Origin: AWTP1-13 sp963827545
GTDB taxonomy: Bacteria; Pseudomonadota; Alphaproteobacteria; Rhizobiales; Hyphomicrobiaceae
Length of the DNA stretch: 64,000 bases
Assembly: GCA_963827545.1 (NCBI GenBank)
Contig: CAWHBI010000014.1
Location: 1-64,000, forward strand
Reading direction: 5' to 3'
Under the pieces are notes generated by a model, which was not told where the DNA came from, did no database searches, and worked only from the letters and a program-made list of their open reading frames with translations. A program made the position numbers and the translations under genes. Shown here piece by piece: positions 18,304 to 28,872 of this stretch (the stretch's first letter is position 1; each line of letters starts with the position of its first letter).

Positions 18304-18879
18304 TCATTCCTGCAGCACCAGCGTGCCGCTGCGCATGTCCACGCGCTGGAGGCGGCCCAGAAACGACATGCCGAGCAGGGAGGTGCCAAGCTTGCCCTCC
18401 TCCATCACGGCGCCCGCCACGTCGCGCACGGTAATATTGCCGATGCTGATGCGGTCGATGGTGACAGGGGCGACACGCGCCAAGCCGTTGGCCGTACTAA
18501 CCCGGTGCGTGAAATCGCCGTCGCGAACGTAGATGCCTGCCACGCGCGCATCCTCGTAGCTGAGTGCCACGATGGACGCGCCCGTGTCGACCAAGACATT
18601 GAGCGGGCGGCCATTGATCTCGGCACTCGTATGGTAGTGGCCGTAGGCGCCGGCCTTAAGCTCGACGATCGGGCCGCCCGCACTCGCGCGCGCCGGGTTT
18701 GGGCCCTTGCGTGGCTCTGCGGCAACGCGGGTGGCCATGGGCTGCGCCAGGCCAAGGACGTTATGGGCGACGGCTTTGATCTCGCCGAAGTACGCAATGC
18801 TGGCAGCGGTGGACCCGGCTGCCAGCATCCATCCTGCCGCCATAACGGCGGCGCGCCGTGCACCGGATGACAACGCCAT
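18304..18879 (-). CDS. TIGR02281-type clan AA aspartic protease, copy 2
   Basis: 191-residue retroviral-type (clan AA) aspartic protease anchored by one N-terminal membrane helix. The active site is LVDTGAS, followed by the flap region and LLGMSFLGRLQRVDMRSGTLVL at the C-terminus (second hydrophobic-hydrophobic-Gly region). A GTG at 18918 is an alternative start that would place it 12 bp behind its paralogue. Substrates for this alphaproteobacterial family are not known. Tandem with the next gene, sharing about the same domain plan. Confidence 0.82.
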   Translation of the reverse strand: MALSSGARRAAVMAAGWMLAAGSTAASIAYFGEIKAVAHNVLGLAQPMATRVAAEPRKGPNPARASAGGPIVELKAGAYGHYHTSAEINGRPLNVLVDTGASIVALSYEDARVAGIYVRDGDFTHRVSTANGLARVAPVTIDRISIGNITVRDVAGAVMEEGKLGTSLLGMSFLGRLQRVDMRSGTLVLQE

Positions 18880-18930
18880 GGGACCACGCCCTGTCCGTGA
18901 CGGCCGCCGAGGGGGCACGGGCCCCCGACC

Positions 18931-19638
18931 TCAGCTGCGCAGCGTCAGATATTCACTGGTAAACTCATAAGAGCGCAGGCGGCTTAAAAAACTCATACCG
19001 AGCAGATTCTCCTTGAGCGAGCCCGGTTTGGCTACCAGCGCGTCGACTTCGTTAAGATTGATGTTGCCGACGCTCAGTGTGCGCAGGCGCACGCTGGCTG
19101 CATAGGTGGTGCCATTGGCAGTCTGCACAGGCACCGTATAGCGTAAACGGTCGATGTCTATCCCCAGGCGCTGGGCGTCCGCCGGCTTCAACACCACCGT
19201 CGACGCCCCGGTATCGACCAGCATGGTGAGCGCGATGCCGTTCGACTCGGTCCTGACCATGAAATGGCCATCCGCGCGCTTCCTGATGCGCACCGACCGC
19301 TCACCCTCGACCTGCGTATCGGCGCGCAACGGGCTGCCAGGCGGAAGCAGTTCTCCGGCCACGCGATGACCCAGCCCCAGGAGCTCCTCGCGGAAGCTGT
19401 AGCCGCCCACGAGAATGACCGTCACCAGGGCCCAGGCAAAGATGTCGCGAACGGCCTGACCAGGCCTGCCGCGATAGCTGCCGGCAAGCGAGGACCCGAT
19501 GAAAATAAGCAATGCCACGCCGGCAACGATAATGGCGAAGTCTGAAGGGTCAAATCCAGCGATCGAGCCCGCGTCGGCGCGCAGCAGCAACGCGAGGCCG
19601 GCGATTACCAGCAGCAGCAACGCAATCCACGCTCCCAT
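18931..19638 (-). CDS. TIGR02281-type clan AA aspartic protease, copy 1
   Basis: 235-residue membrane-anchored aspartic protease with three hydrophobic segments in the first 80 residues, then the protease domain with MLVDTGASTVVL, VQTANGTTYAA, and the closing LLGMSFLSRLRSYEFTSEYL. It is the first gene of a two-gene set with the shorter paralogue, which lies 51 bp downstream (12 bp if its GTG start is used). The two look like an old duplication. The 280 bp upstream, between this gene and the histidine kinase, hold nothing recognisable. Confidence 0.82.
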   Translation of the reverse strand: MGAWIALLLLVIAGLALLLRADAGSIAGFDPSDFAIIVAGVALLIFIGSSLAGSYRGRPGQAVRDIFAWALVTVILVGGYSFREELLGLGHRVAGELLPPGSPLRADTQVEGERSVRIRKRADGHFMVRTESNGIALTMLVDTGASTVVLKPADAQRLGIDIDRLRYTVPVQTANGTTYAASVRLRTLSVGNINLNEVDALVAKPGSLKENLLGMSFLSRLRSYEFTSEYLTLRS

Positions 19639-19918
19639 GCCTCACCTCTCCGCCGAAGTGTGGGTTTGACGCCGTCTGCCCGCCAAGCTGCACATAATAC
19701 GACGCCGCTCACAATCCGTCATCGCCGTCCAGCGCGCTATCTCCTCGATCGACCGGGCGCAGCCGGCGCACAAGCCCGTGGCCGCCTCGATCACACAAAC
19801 TTTGATGCAAGGCAACTCCATCCATCCCGGCTGCGTCAGCTGGCAATGAACAATCAGGCGGTCCGCGCTGGCAATGTAGGTAGCTACAGGGCGCCTGACA
19901 ATCCGTCAGGCGGACCGC

Positions 19919-21589
19919 CTAGCGGCCGGCTGTGGATTCGCGGCCCTCACCGGCTCTGGCCCTCCACTGGGGCTCACGCCCGTAGCTGACGGGTCCGGCG
20001 GGCTGGCGATGGCGCTCCTGCCCCAAGGGCTGCAGTGGCGGCATGGCGCGGAGCACCCGGCTCTTGGGAAGCACGACGATGGCCTCCGTTCCCTTGCGCA
20101 GCACCGAACGCAGCTCGAAGGTTCCGCCATGCAAGGTCACCAGGTTCTGCACAATCGGCAGACCGAGCCCGGTGCCACCTTCGGCCGTCTGATGCGCCAG
20201 TGATCCTTGGCCGAAGGCCTGCATGACCCTGGGGATTTCCTCTTTCGGGATGCCAGGTCCCGTATCCTTGACGATGAGCGTTTGCCCACCCTCGGGCGTG
20301 TCTCGCACGTTGAGGGCTATGTAGCCACCGCGAGGCGTGAATTTCAGCGCGTTGGATATCAGGTTGAGGCAGATCTGGCGGATGGCCCGCTCGTCCGCCC
20401 ACAGCTGTCCGAGGCCCTTGTCGAATTCCAGCGTAACGTGCAGCCCCTTGCTCTCCGCGCGCAGGTTCAGCAACCGCAGGCAATCCTCGACAACATCGGT
20501 CAGCCGGACCGGCTCCTCGTGCAGCTCGTAGCGGCCGGCCTCGATGCGCGAAAGGTCGAGGATCTCATTGATGAGCTGCAGGAGGTGGCGGCCGCTTTCG
20601 TGGATGTTGCCGGAGTACTCCTTGTAGTTGTCGTTCGGCATCGGACCAAGCAGCTCGCTCTTCATCACCTCGGAGAAGCCGAGAATGGCATTGAGAGGCG
20701 TGCGCAGCTCATGACTCATGGTGGCGAGGAAGCGCGACTTGGCCACGTTGGCAGCTTCGGCCCGGCGGCGGGCTTCGTCGGAAATCGCCTTCTCCTCCTC
20801 GATCTCGGCGATCAGTGCATCCTTCTCGGCCCGGAACTCGAGCATGGCCAACGCCGTGGAGTTGAGGCCCTTGGCGAGGAAGATGAAGTAGACGTGCAGA
20901 CCGATGGCCATGGCGGCCATCGCCAGATAGAACGGGTGCCCCTGCATCAGAAGCCGCGCGACGATGGCCAGCGTCATGGGAACGGTGCCAGCGTAGAGGA
21001 TCGTCATCACCGCGGAGGCGAAGGTCATGCGGATGGCGAGCAGCACGATCAGCGAGGCCAGCATGAAGACGTGGCTCGCTGCATCGGCGGCGCCCAGGCC
21101 CACCACCGCTATGCCGCCCCACGTGATGCCATTGGCGAGCTCGAGCCACACGAACATCCGCCGCCATTGCCCCACGTTCGCCGCTTTGCGCGGCTGGCCC
21201 AGGAAGTTGCGACAGGCGGCGATCATGAAGAACTTGACGGAGATGACGATCGCCAGCCACGCCGAGGCCTGCAGCACCGGGGCCCAGAACATCGACGCCA
21301 GCGAGAAGATGACCGCAAGCAGCGGCAGCGTTACGCGCGCGGAAAGCTCGTTGCGCGCGAACATGGAAAGCAACTCGTATTCGAACTCGGGCTTGATGCT
21401 CGAACCCTGCGAGAGGCGGGCGCGAACTTCGCGCAGCTGAGCATGAGTGACAGAGCGTGGGTCCTTGGCGTGCTCGGAAGATTGGGTGCCTGCTGCAGCC
21501 TCGGCTCCCTCCATCGCGTCCTGTCGAGGCTCTGCCATCGGGTGCTGTCTTGTGAGCCTGGCGGTTGGAGGCCGGCGCATTCGCCGCAA
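19919..21589 (-). CDS. Membrane sensor histidine kinase (PleC/PdhS-like)
   Basis: 556 residues. An N-terminal hydrophobic region with about six membrane spans (residues 85-240) leads into a short coiled coil (EEEKAISDEARRRAEAA), a HisKA domain with MSHELRTPLNAILGFSEVM (phospho-acceptor His293), and a HATPase domain with N box NLISNALKFTP, G1 DTGPGIP and G2 GGTGLGL. The HisKA wording is typical of the PleC/DivJ/PdhS group. No response regulator is adjacent, so it is an orphan here. A second possible start is the ATG at 21538. The C-terminal 40 residues are low-complexity and may be dispensable. Confidence 0.9.
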   Translation of the reverse strand: MRRMRRPPTARLTRQHPMAEPRQDAMEGAEAAAGTQSSEHAKDPRSVTHAQLREVRARLSQGSSIKPEFEYELLSMFARNELSARVTLPLLAVIFSLASMFWAPVLQASAWLAIVISVKFFMIAACRNFLGQPRKAANVGQWRRMFVWLELANGITWGGIAVVGLGAADAASHVFMLASLIVLLAIRMTFASAVMTILYAGTVPMTLAIVARLLMQGHPFYLAMAAMAIGLHVYFIFLAKGLNSTALAMLEFRAEKDALIAEIEEEKAISDEARRRAEAANVAKSRFLATMSHELRTPLNAILGFSEVMKSELLGPMPNDNYKEYSGNIHESGRHLLQLINEILDLSRIEAGRYELHEEPVRLTDVVEDCLRLLNLRAESKGLHVTLEFDKGLGQLWADERAIRQICLNLISNALKFTPRGGYIALNVRDTPEGGQTLIVKDTGPGIPKEEIPRVMQAFGQGSLAHQTAEGGTGLGLPIVQNLVTLHGGTFELRSVLRKGTEAIVVLPKSRVLRAMPPLQPLGQERHRQPAGPVSYGREPQWRARAGEGRESTAGR

Positions 21590-21756
21590 GCCGATTAATG
21601 TCCAGGTAATTCCTAAATTCGGGTTTAACGCCAGTCAGTTGTAACGACGGACTATAACCGGATGCGAGCATTCTGCTGCAACAGCACAGCAACGTGCTCA
21701 GCTTGCACCCGCAACGCGCGTCCTATACGACTTCCCGACCGTCCGGAGCGGCATCC

Positions 21757-21945
21757 ATGACTTGGCAAACCCAAACCGCGCCCAACCCCCGGGGCGCGTG
21801 CGTTTGGATGGCCGAGGAGGGCACCGAGTTGCTCTGTGCCGCGCTGGACCGGGTGAAAGAGGCGCTGAGGCTCGATTTCATCGAGCCGAACCAGCCGGCG
21901 CGCTGGCACAGGGAGGTGTCATCGCGGCTGGGCGCCAAGGCATAG
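21757..21945 (+). CDS. Small hypothetical protein
   Basis: 62 residues beginning MTWQTQTAPNPRG, with a central acidic helix (EEGTELLCAALDRVKEALRL) and an amphipathic end. It is divergent from the histidine kinase and 35 bp before the metallo-hydrolase gene. The amino-acid composition is plausible for a protein, but I recognise no family, and the upstream ribosome site is poor. Confidence 0.4.
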   Translation: MTWQTQTAPNPRGACVWMAEEGTELLCAALDRVKEALRLDFIEPNQPARWHREVSSRLGAKA

Positions 21946-21980
21946 GATGCACATGCCCTGCGAGGGGGCGGGGATTTGTC

Positions 21981-22724
21981 ATGAAGCTGACCGTGGTCGG
22001 GTGCGGGGATGCGTTCGGGTCGGGCGGCCGGCTGCAGACCTGCTACCATGTGGAGGCTGACGGGACGCGGTTTCTGATCGATTGTGGCGCGACCGCGCTG
22101 ATCGGATTGAGCCGGCTCGGCATCGATCCCAACACCATCCCAACCATTTTCATCTCGCATCTGCATGGCGACCATTTCGCCGGGCTCGTCTGGTGGCTCG
22201 TTCATGCGCAGCACGTCGCCAAGCGCATCGTCCCCCTCACAGTGGTGGGTCCGGAGGGCATCGAGGCGCGCTTCACGGTGGCGGCCGAGGCGCTGTTTTC
22301 AGGCTCCACAGGAGTCCAGCGCCGGTACGACCTCGGCTTCGTCGAGCTGGCGAAGGAGACGCCCACGGATGTGGACCAGGTGCGCGTCACCCCGTTCGAG
22401 GCGAAGCACCCGTCCGGCGCGCCGTCATATGCGCTGCGCTTCGAGGTGGACAGCAAGGTGTTGAGCTTCTCCGGCGACAGCGAGTGGGTGGACAGCCTAG
22501 TGCCCGCTGGACAGGGCGCCGATCTCTACATCATCGAGTGCTACCAGTTCGACGGCGCACCGCGCTTTCACCTGAGCTGGAAGACCATCGAGGCCCACCT
22601 CGGCCGTATCGGCGCCAAGCGGATCATGCTGACCCACATGGCCGAGCCGATGCTGGCCCGGCGCGGCGAGGTGACCGACCCGCGCGTGGTGCTGGCCGAG
22701 GATGGCCTAGTTCTAGACATATGA
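21981..22724 (+). CDS. Metallo-beta-lactamase-fold hydrolase (RNase Z-like)
   Basis: 247-residue protein of the MBL fold. The motif HLHGDH (His60, His62, Asp64, His65) binds the metals; GDSE and THMAE near the C-terminus supply later ligands. The start VVGCGDAFGSGGR is usual for the RNase Z/ElaC-like branch. The substrate is not known. Its stop overlaps the next ATG (22721-22724), so it is translationally coupled with the uracil-DNA glycosylase-like gene, which suggests a linked nucleic-acid role. Confidence 0.82.
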   Translation: MKLTVVGCGDAFGSGGRLQTCYHVEADGTRFLIDCGATALIGLSRLGIDPNTIPTIFISHLHGDHFAGLVWWLVHAQHVAKRIVPLTVVGPEGIEARFTVAAEALFSGSTGVQRRYDLGFVELAKETPTDVDQVRVTPFEAKHPSGAPSYALRFEVDSKVLSFSGDSEWVDSLVPAGQGADLYIIECYQFDGAPRFHLSWKTIEAHLGRIGAKRIMLTHMAEPMLARRGEVTDPRVVLAEDGLVLDI

Positions 22725-23374
22725 CGGCGACACAACGAGCGCTGGCGCAGCTGACACGCGAAATCCGGTCCTGCCGCATATGCCGTGACGCGCCGCACGG
22801 GAACCCGCTGCCGCACGAGCCGCGCCCGGTATTGCGCCCCAGCGCCACGGCGCGCATCTGCATCTGCAGTCAGGCGCCGGGCGTGCGTGTGCACGCGTCG
22901 GGTGTCCCCTTCACGGACCCCTCGGGCGACAGACTGAGGGCCTGGCTCGCCCTGGCGCCGGACGAATTCTACGACCAGCGCCGCGTCGCCATAGTGCCCA
23001 TGGGCTTCTGCTTTCCGGGGCACGATGCTGCCGGGGGAGACCTGCCGCCGCGCCGGGAATGCGCCAAAGCCTGGCACGCGCACCTGTTCGCGGCCATGCC
23101 ACAGCTGGAGCTCATTGTGCTCGTCGGCAGCTATGCGCAGCGCTGGCACCTGGGCAAGGCCATCCGTGGCGGGATGACCGAGACCGTCAAGGACTGGCGA
23201 GCCCATTTCGGGGCCAAGGACGCGCCGCGCAGGGTGCCCCTGCCGCATCCTTCGTGGCGCAACAACGCCTGGCTCACGGCCAATCCATGGTTCGAGCAGG
23301 AGCTGCTGCCGGCCCTCAGAGGTGAAATCCGACGGCTCTTGAACCCGCATCAGCCCATTCGGCAGGCACTTTAG
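22721..23374 (+). CDS. Uracil-DNA glycosylase superfamily protein
   Basis: 217 residues with the family motifs SQAPGVRVHASGVPFTDPSG (motif A) and PLPHPSWRNN (motif B), plus an N-terminal CRICRD pair. The family excises uracil from DNA; this branch is more divergent from classical Ung, and whether the cysteines hold an iron-sulfur cluster is uncertain because only one clear pair is seen. Overlap with the MBL-fold gene by ATGA indicates an operon. The downstream liv cluster starts 99 bp later. Confidence 0.8.
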   Translation: MTATQRALAQLTREIRSCRICRDAPHGNPLPHEPRPVLRPSATARICICSQAPGVRVHASGVPFTDPSGDRLRAWLALAPDEFYDQRRVAIVPMGFCFPGHDAAGGDLPPRRECAKAWHAHLFAAMPQLELIVLVGSYAQRWHLGKAIRGGMTETVKDWRAHFGAKDAPRRVPLPHPSWRNNAWLTANPWFEQELLPALRGEIRRLLNPHQPIRQAL

Positions 23375-23473
23375 CGGTGCAATGCTGCATCTGCGGCATC
23401 TTCGCTGCGTTGTAGCGCCCCTGATGCCTCTGCTAGCCTGCGGCCGTGACTCGGGAGCAAAGGGCCGGCTCGC

Positions 23474-24400
23474 GTGGACGTAGACTACTTCATCCAGCAG
23501 CTCATCAATGGCGTCACGCTGGGCTCGATCTACGGGCTGATCGCCATCGGCTACACAATGGTGTTCGGCATCATCGGCATGGTGAATTTCGCCCACGGCG
23601 ACGTCTTCATGCTCTCCGCCTTCATCGCCCTCATTCTGCTCCTGGTCCTGTTGCAGATGCTGGGCATCGGCTCGCTCGTCATCGCGCTGTTCGTGGTGCT
23701 GATCCTGGCGATGCTGCTCACCTCGCTGTGGGCCTGGGCGATCGAGCGGCTGGCCTACCGCCCCCTGCGCGGCTCGTTCCGGCTGGCGCCGCTGATCTCC
23801 GCCATCGGCATGTCGATCTTCCTGTCCAACCTCGTGCAGGTGACCCAGGGGCCGCGCAACAAGCCGGCGCCAGAAATCCTGAATGGTGTTATCACCTTCC
23901 ACGAGGGCTCGGCGGGCTACGCGGTTACCCTCTCCTACAAGCAGATCCTGATCGTGGCGGTGACAGCGGCACTGCTGGCGGCGTTCTGGTACGTGGTGCA
24001 GCGGACCCCGATCGGGCGGGCGCAGCGTGCCTGCGAGCAGGACCGCAGGATGGCGGCACTGCTGGGCGTCGACGTCGACCGGACCATCTCGCTCACCTTC
24101 GTGATGGGCGCGGCTCTGGCGGCCGTGGCGGGACTGCTGTTCATGACCTACTACGGGGTGGTGAACTTCGCCGACGGCTTCGTGCCCGGCGTCAAGGCCT
24201 TTACCGCCGCCGTGCTCGGCGGCATCGGCTCGCTGCCGGGCGCCGTACTGGGAGGCTTGCTGATCGGCATGATCGAGACGTTGTGGTCGGCCTACTTCTC
24301 GAGCGACTACAAGGACGTCGCGAGCTTCTCCGTGCTGATCATAGCGCTGGTGTTCCTGCCGTCCGGGCTGCTCGGCAGACCGGAAGTGGAGAAGGTGTAG
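23474..24400 (+). CDS. livH: Branched-chain amino acid ABC transporter, permease LivH
   Basis: 308-residue inner-membrane permease with about eight hydrophobic spans. It opens VDYFIQQLINGVTLGSIYGL and has GMVNFAHGDVFML and the coupling helix region ending in GRAQRACEQDRRMAALLGVD. GTG 23474 is used. It pairs with LivM, and the adjacent livM, livG and livF complete the transporter except for the binding protein, which is at 33138. Substrates of such systems include branched-chain amino acids, amides and aromatic acids. Confidence 0.93.
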   Translation: MDVDYFIQQLINGVTLGSIYGLIAIGYTMVFGIIGMVNFAHGDVFMLSAFIALILLLVLLQMLGIGSLVIALFVVLILAMLLTSLWAWAIERLAYRPLRGSFRLAPLISAIGMSIFLSNLVQVTQGPRNKPAPEILNGVITFHEGSAGYAVTLSYKQILIVAVTAALLAAFWYVVQRTPIGRAQRACEQDRRMAALLGVDVDRTISLTFVMGAALAAVAGLLFMTYYGVVNFADGFVPGVKAFTAAVLGGIGSLPGAVLGGLLIGMIETLWSAYFSSDYKDVASFSVLIIALVFLPSGLLGRPEVEKV

Positions 24401-24405
24401 CGGCG

Positions 24406-26699
<2,294 letters not shown>

Positions 26700-26812
26700 A
26701 CGGCAATGGCTTTGGCATTCCTCGATTGAAGCTGCCGCCGCGAAGCGTTCACCCGCGTTCCCGCAGAATGCCGGGTGGCCCCAGCTGCATGCGAGGGCGG
26801 CGACGTTCCTAA

Positions 26813-26828
26813 TGTTTCACGTGAAACA
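26813..26828 (+). other. parS centromere site 1
   Basis: The 16-bp palindrome TGTTTCACGTGAAACA, identical to the bacterial chromosomal parS consensus bound by ParB. It lies between livG and livF. Confidence 0.9.
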
Positions 26829-26846
26829 AATTAACCAACATATTGA

Positions 26847-26862
26847 TGTTTCACGTGAAACA
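26847..26862 (+). other. parS centromere site 2
   Basis: A second perfect TGTTTCACGTGAAACA, 34 bp centre to centre from the first, about three helical turns. A pair of perfect sites implies a real ParB-loading site and places the window in the origin-proximal part of the chromosome. Confidence 0.9.
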
Positions 26863-26936
26863 GTGAAGCGTTCAATTGCGGTGCAAGACCTCCTCTCCAG
26901 CCGGGGCCCGGGTCCGGAAAGCCGGGAGAGCGCGCA

Positions 26937-27659
<723 letters not shown>

Positions 27660-27673
27660 ACAAGGAGGTGGCC

Positions 27674-28021
27674 ATGCCGGACTGGCTCTATGACACCGGC
27701 AAGCCGGGTGTGTTCCTGCTGGTGACGGTCCTGCTCGGCGGTGCGGCCGCGTTCATGACCGGACGCGCCATCGCCCAGACCTGGCGGCCCTACTGGCACA
27801 TCCCCCTGTACGCGCTGCCGCTCGCGGGCACCGTGCGCTTCTTCCACTACGCGCTTTTCGCAGAGCCGTTCATTTCGCCTCGGAACTTCCTCGTCGATTT
27901 CGCCGTGGTGTTGGTCACCGCGTCCTTGGGCTACCGGCTCTACCGCGCGAAGCAGATGGTGCGCCAGTACGGATGGCTGTTCCAGCGCCGCGGGCCGTTT
28001 GCGTGGCGCGCGCTGCGCTAG
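27674..28021 (+). CDS. DUF6867 small membrane protein of the liv cluster
   Basis: 115 residues with three hydrophobic spans (VFLLVTVLLGGAAAFMTG, IPLYALPLAGTVRFFHYALF and FLVDFAVVLVTASLGYRLY) and the end MVRQYGWLFQRRGPFAWR. It matches my recollection of DUF6867, a protein regularly placed after livF in alphaproteobacteria. ATG 27674 follows AAGGAGG at a good distance. A role in the transporter is inferred only from position. Its stop codon TAG is the first trinucleotide of the repeat element that follows. Confidence 0.75.
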   Translation: MPDWLYDTGKPGVFLLVTVLLGGAAAFMTGRAIAQTWRPYWHIPLYALPLAGTVRFFHYALFAEPFISPRNFLVDFAVVLVTASLGYRLYRAKQMVRQYGWLFQRRGPFAWRALR

Positions 28022-28169
28022 AGCAAGATCGTTTCTGATCGAAGCGTTTCGCTTCGATCACGGAACGTGAATCTTGCTCTCAAATCTATGAAATAGAGCA
28101 GGATTCACGCTTCGGCCGCCACGTTGCAGTTGAGGCAAAGTGATTTAATCCGAAGCGATCCTGCTCTAG
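28020..28169 (+). repeat. 150-bp palindromic repeat, copy A
   Basis: Two hairpins. The first is framed by AGAGCAAGAT and ATCTTGCTCT; the second by TAGAGCAGGATTCACGCTTCGG and CCGAAGCGATCCTGCTCTA. Copy B at 31129-31276 is nearly identical and in the same orientation. It starts within the stop codon of the DUF6867 gene. This looks like a non-coding dispersed element of Hyphomicrobiales. Confidence 0.9.
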
Positions 28170-28276
28170 TGCCTAGAAAATCCTGCCGGGCCTCTTGAAA
28201 CCCGGGTCCCTCTCACCAAGTCGTTGAAGAGGTAGCCCATTAGGGTTGCCTCAACTCTCGTGATTTCCGTGGTTGA

Positions 28277-28477
28277 GCCGAGCACGAGCAGAAGGACGGC
28301 GATGCCCACTACGTGGAACGCCGCTTCGGCGCTTTCCCGCGCTCCGTGCAGCTGCCGTTCGAGGTGAAGGAGGAGCACGTCGAGGCCAAGTACGACAAAG
28401 GCGTGCCGACCTTCCGCCTGCCCAAGCCGGCCGAGTTGCAGAGGCCGGCGCGCCGGATCGAGGTTCGCACCGTCTGA
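28277..28477 (+). pseudogene. 5'-truncated Hsp20 (alpha-crystallin) remnant
   Basis: An open stretch of 66 codons without a start reads AEHEQKDGDAHYVERRFG, then FPRSVQLPFEV, KGVPTFRLPKPAE and a final RRIEVRTV. This is the C-terminal half of a small heat-shock protein. The N-terminal region and start are missing, a TGA lies just upstream (28274-28276), and the usual GVLTVRLPK motif is changed. A possible sigma32-like element (CTTGAAA at 28194-28200, CACCAAG at 28214-28220) upstream may be the old promoter. The break follows the repeat element, so a deletion at the repeat edge is plausible. Confidence 0.75.
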
Positions 28478-28507
28478 CGAGATGAGCGAGGAGGATCGGG
28501 ACAGGTC

Positions 28508-28732
28508 ATGAGCAACAGCGAGCAGCATTCGATCGACTACAAGACGCACATCCTCGTCGGCGTGCGCGCGAACGGCTCCATGAGCGTGATCTGCCACTGG
28601 CGCAGCGTGCCGCGACAGGCGGACGTGGAGGAGAAGAAGGCGTCCACGCGGGAGTCCTTTGCAACCTTCATCCTGTGCACGCCGACCTCGATCATGCGGG
28701 GCAACGGACCGGGAACGGCGCGAGGCAAGTGA
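28508..28732 (+). CDS. Small hypothetical protein
   Basis: 74 residues beginning MSNSEQHSIDYKTHILVGV, with an extended central part (SMSVICHWRSVPRQADVEEK) and no membrane segment. It follows the Hsp20 remnant by 30 bp. GAGGAGG lies about 16 bases upstream, a little far for a ribosome site. It looks like a soluble small protein, but I recognise no family. Confidence 0.5.
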   Translation: MSNSEQHSIDYKTHILVGVRANGSMSVICHWRSVPRQADVEEKKASTRESFATFILCTPTSIMRGNGPGTARGK

Positions 28733-28872
28733 GCAAGGCACGGCGGCCGCGCGGGCACCGGGCGAAGGGCACCCCCGGGGCATGCCGCATTTGGGCGTGC
28801 AACCGAAGGAATACATTTGTATCCTGAGGTAGGGTACCCATAGGTGGCCGAGGGGCCATCGCAGGCAGCGCC

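Noticed and set aside
26813..26862. The parS pair as a protein-coding stretch (MFHVKQ and DVSRET in translation)
   Set aside because: These peptides are the translation of the palindromes themselves; no protein with matching flanks is visible.
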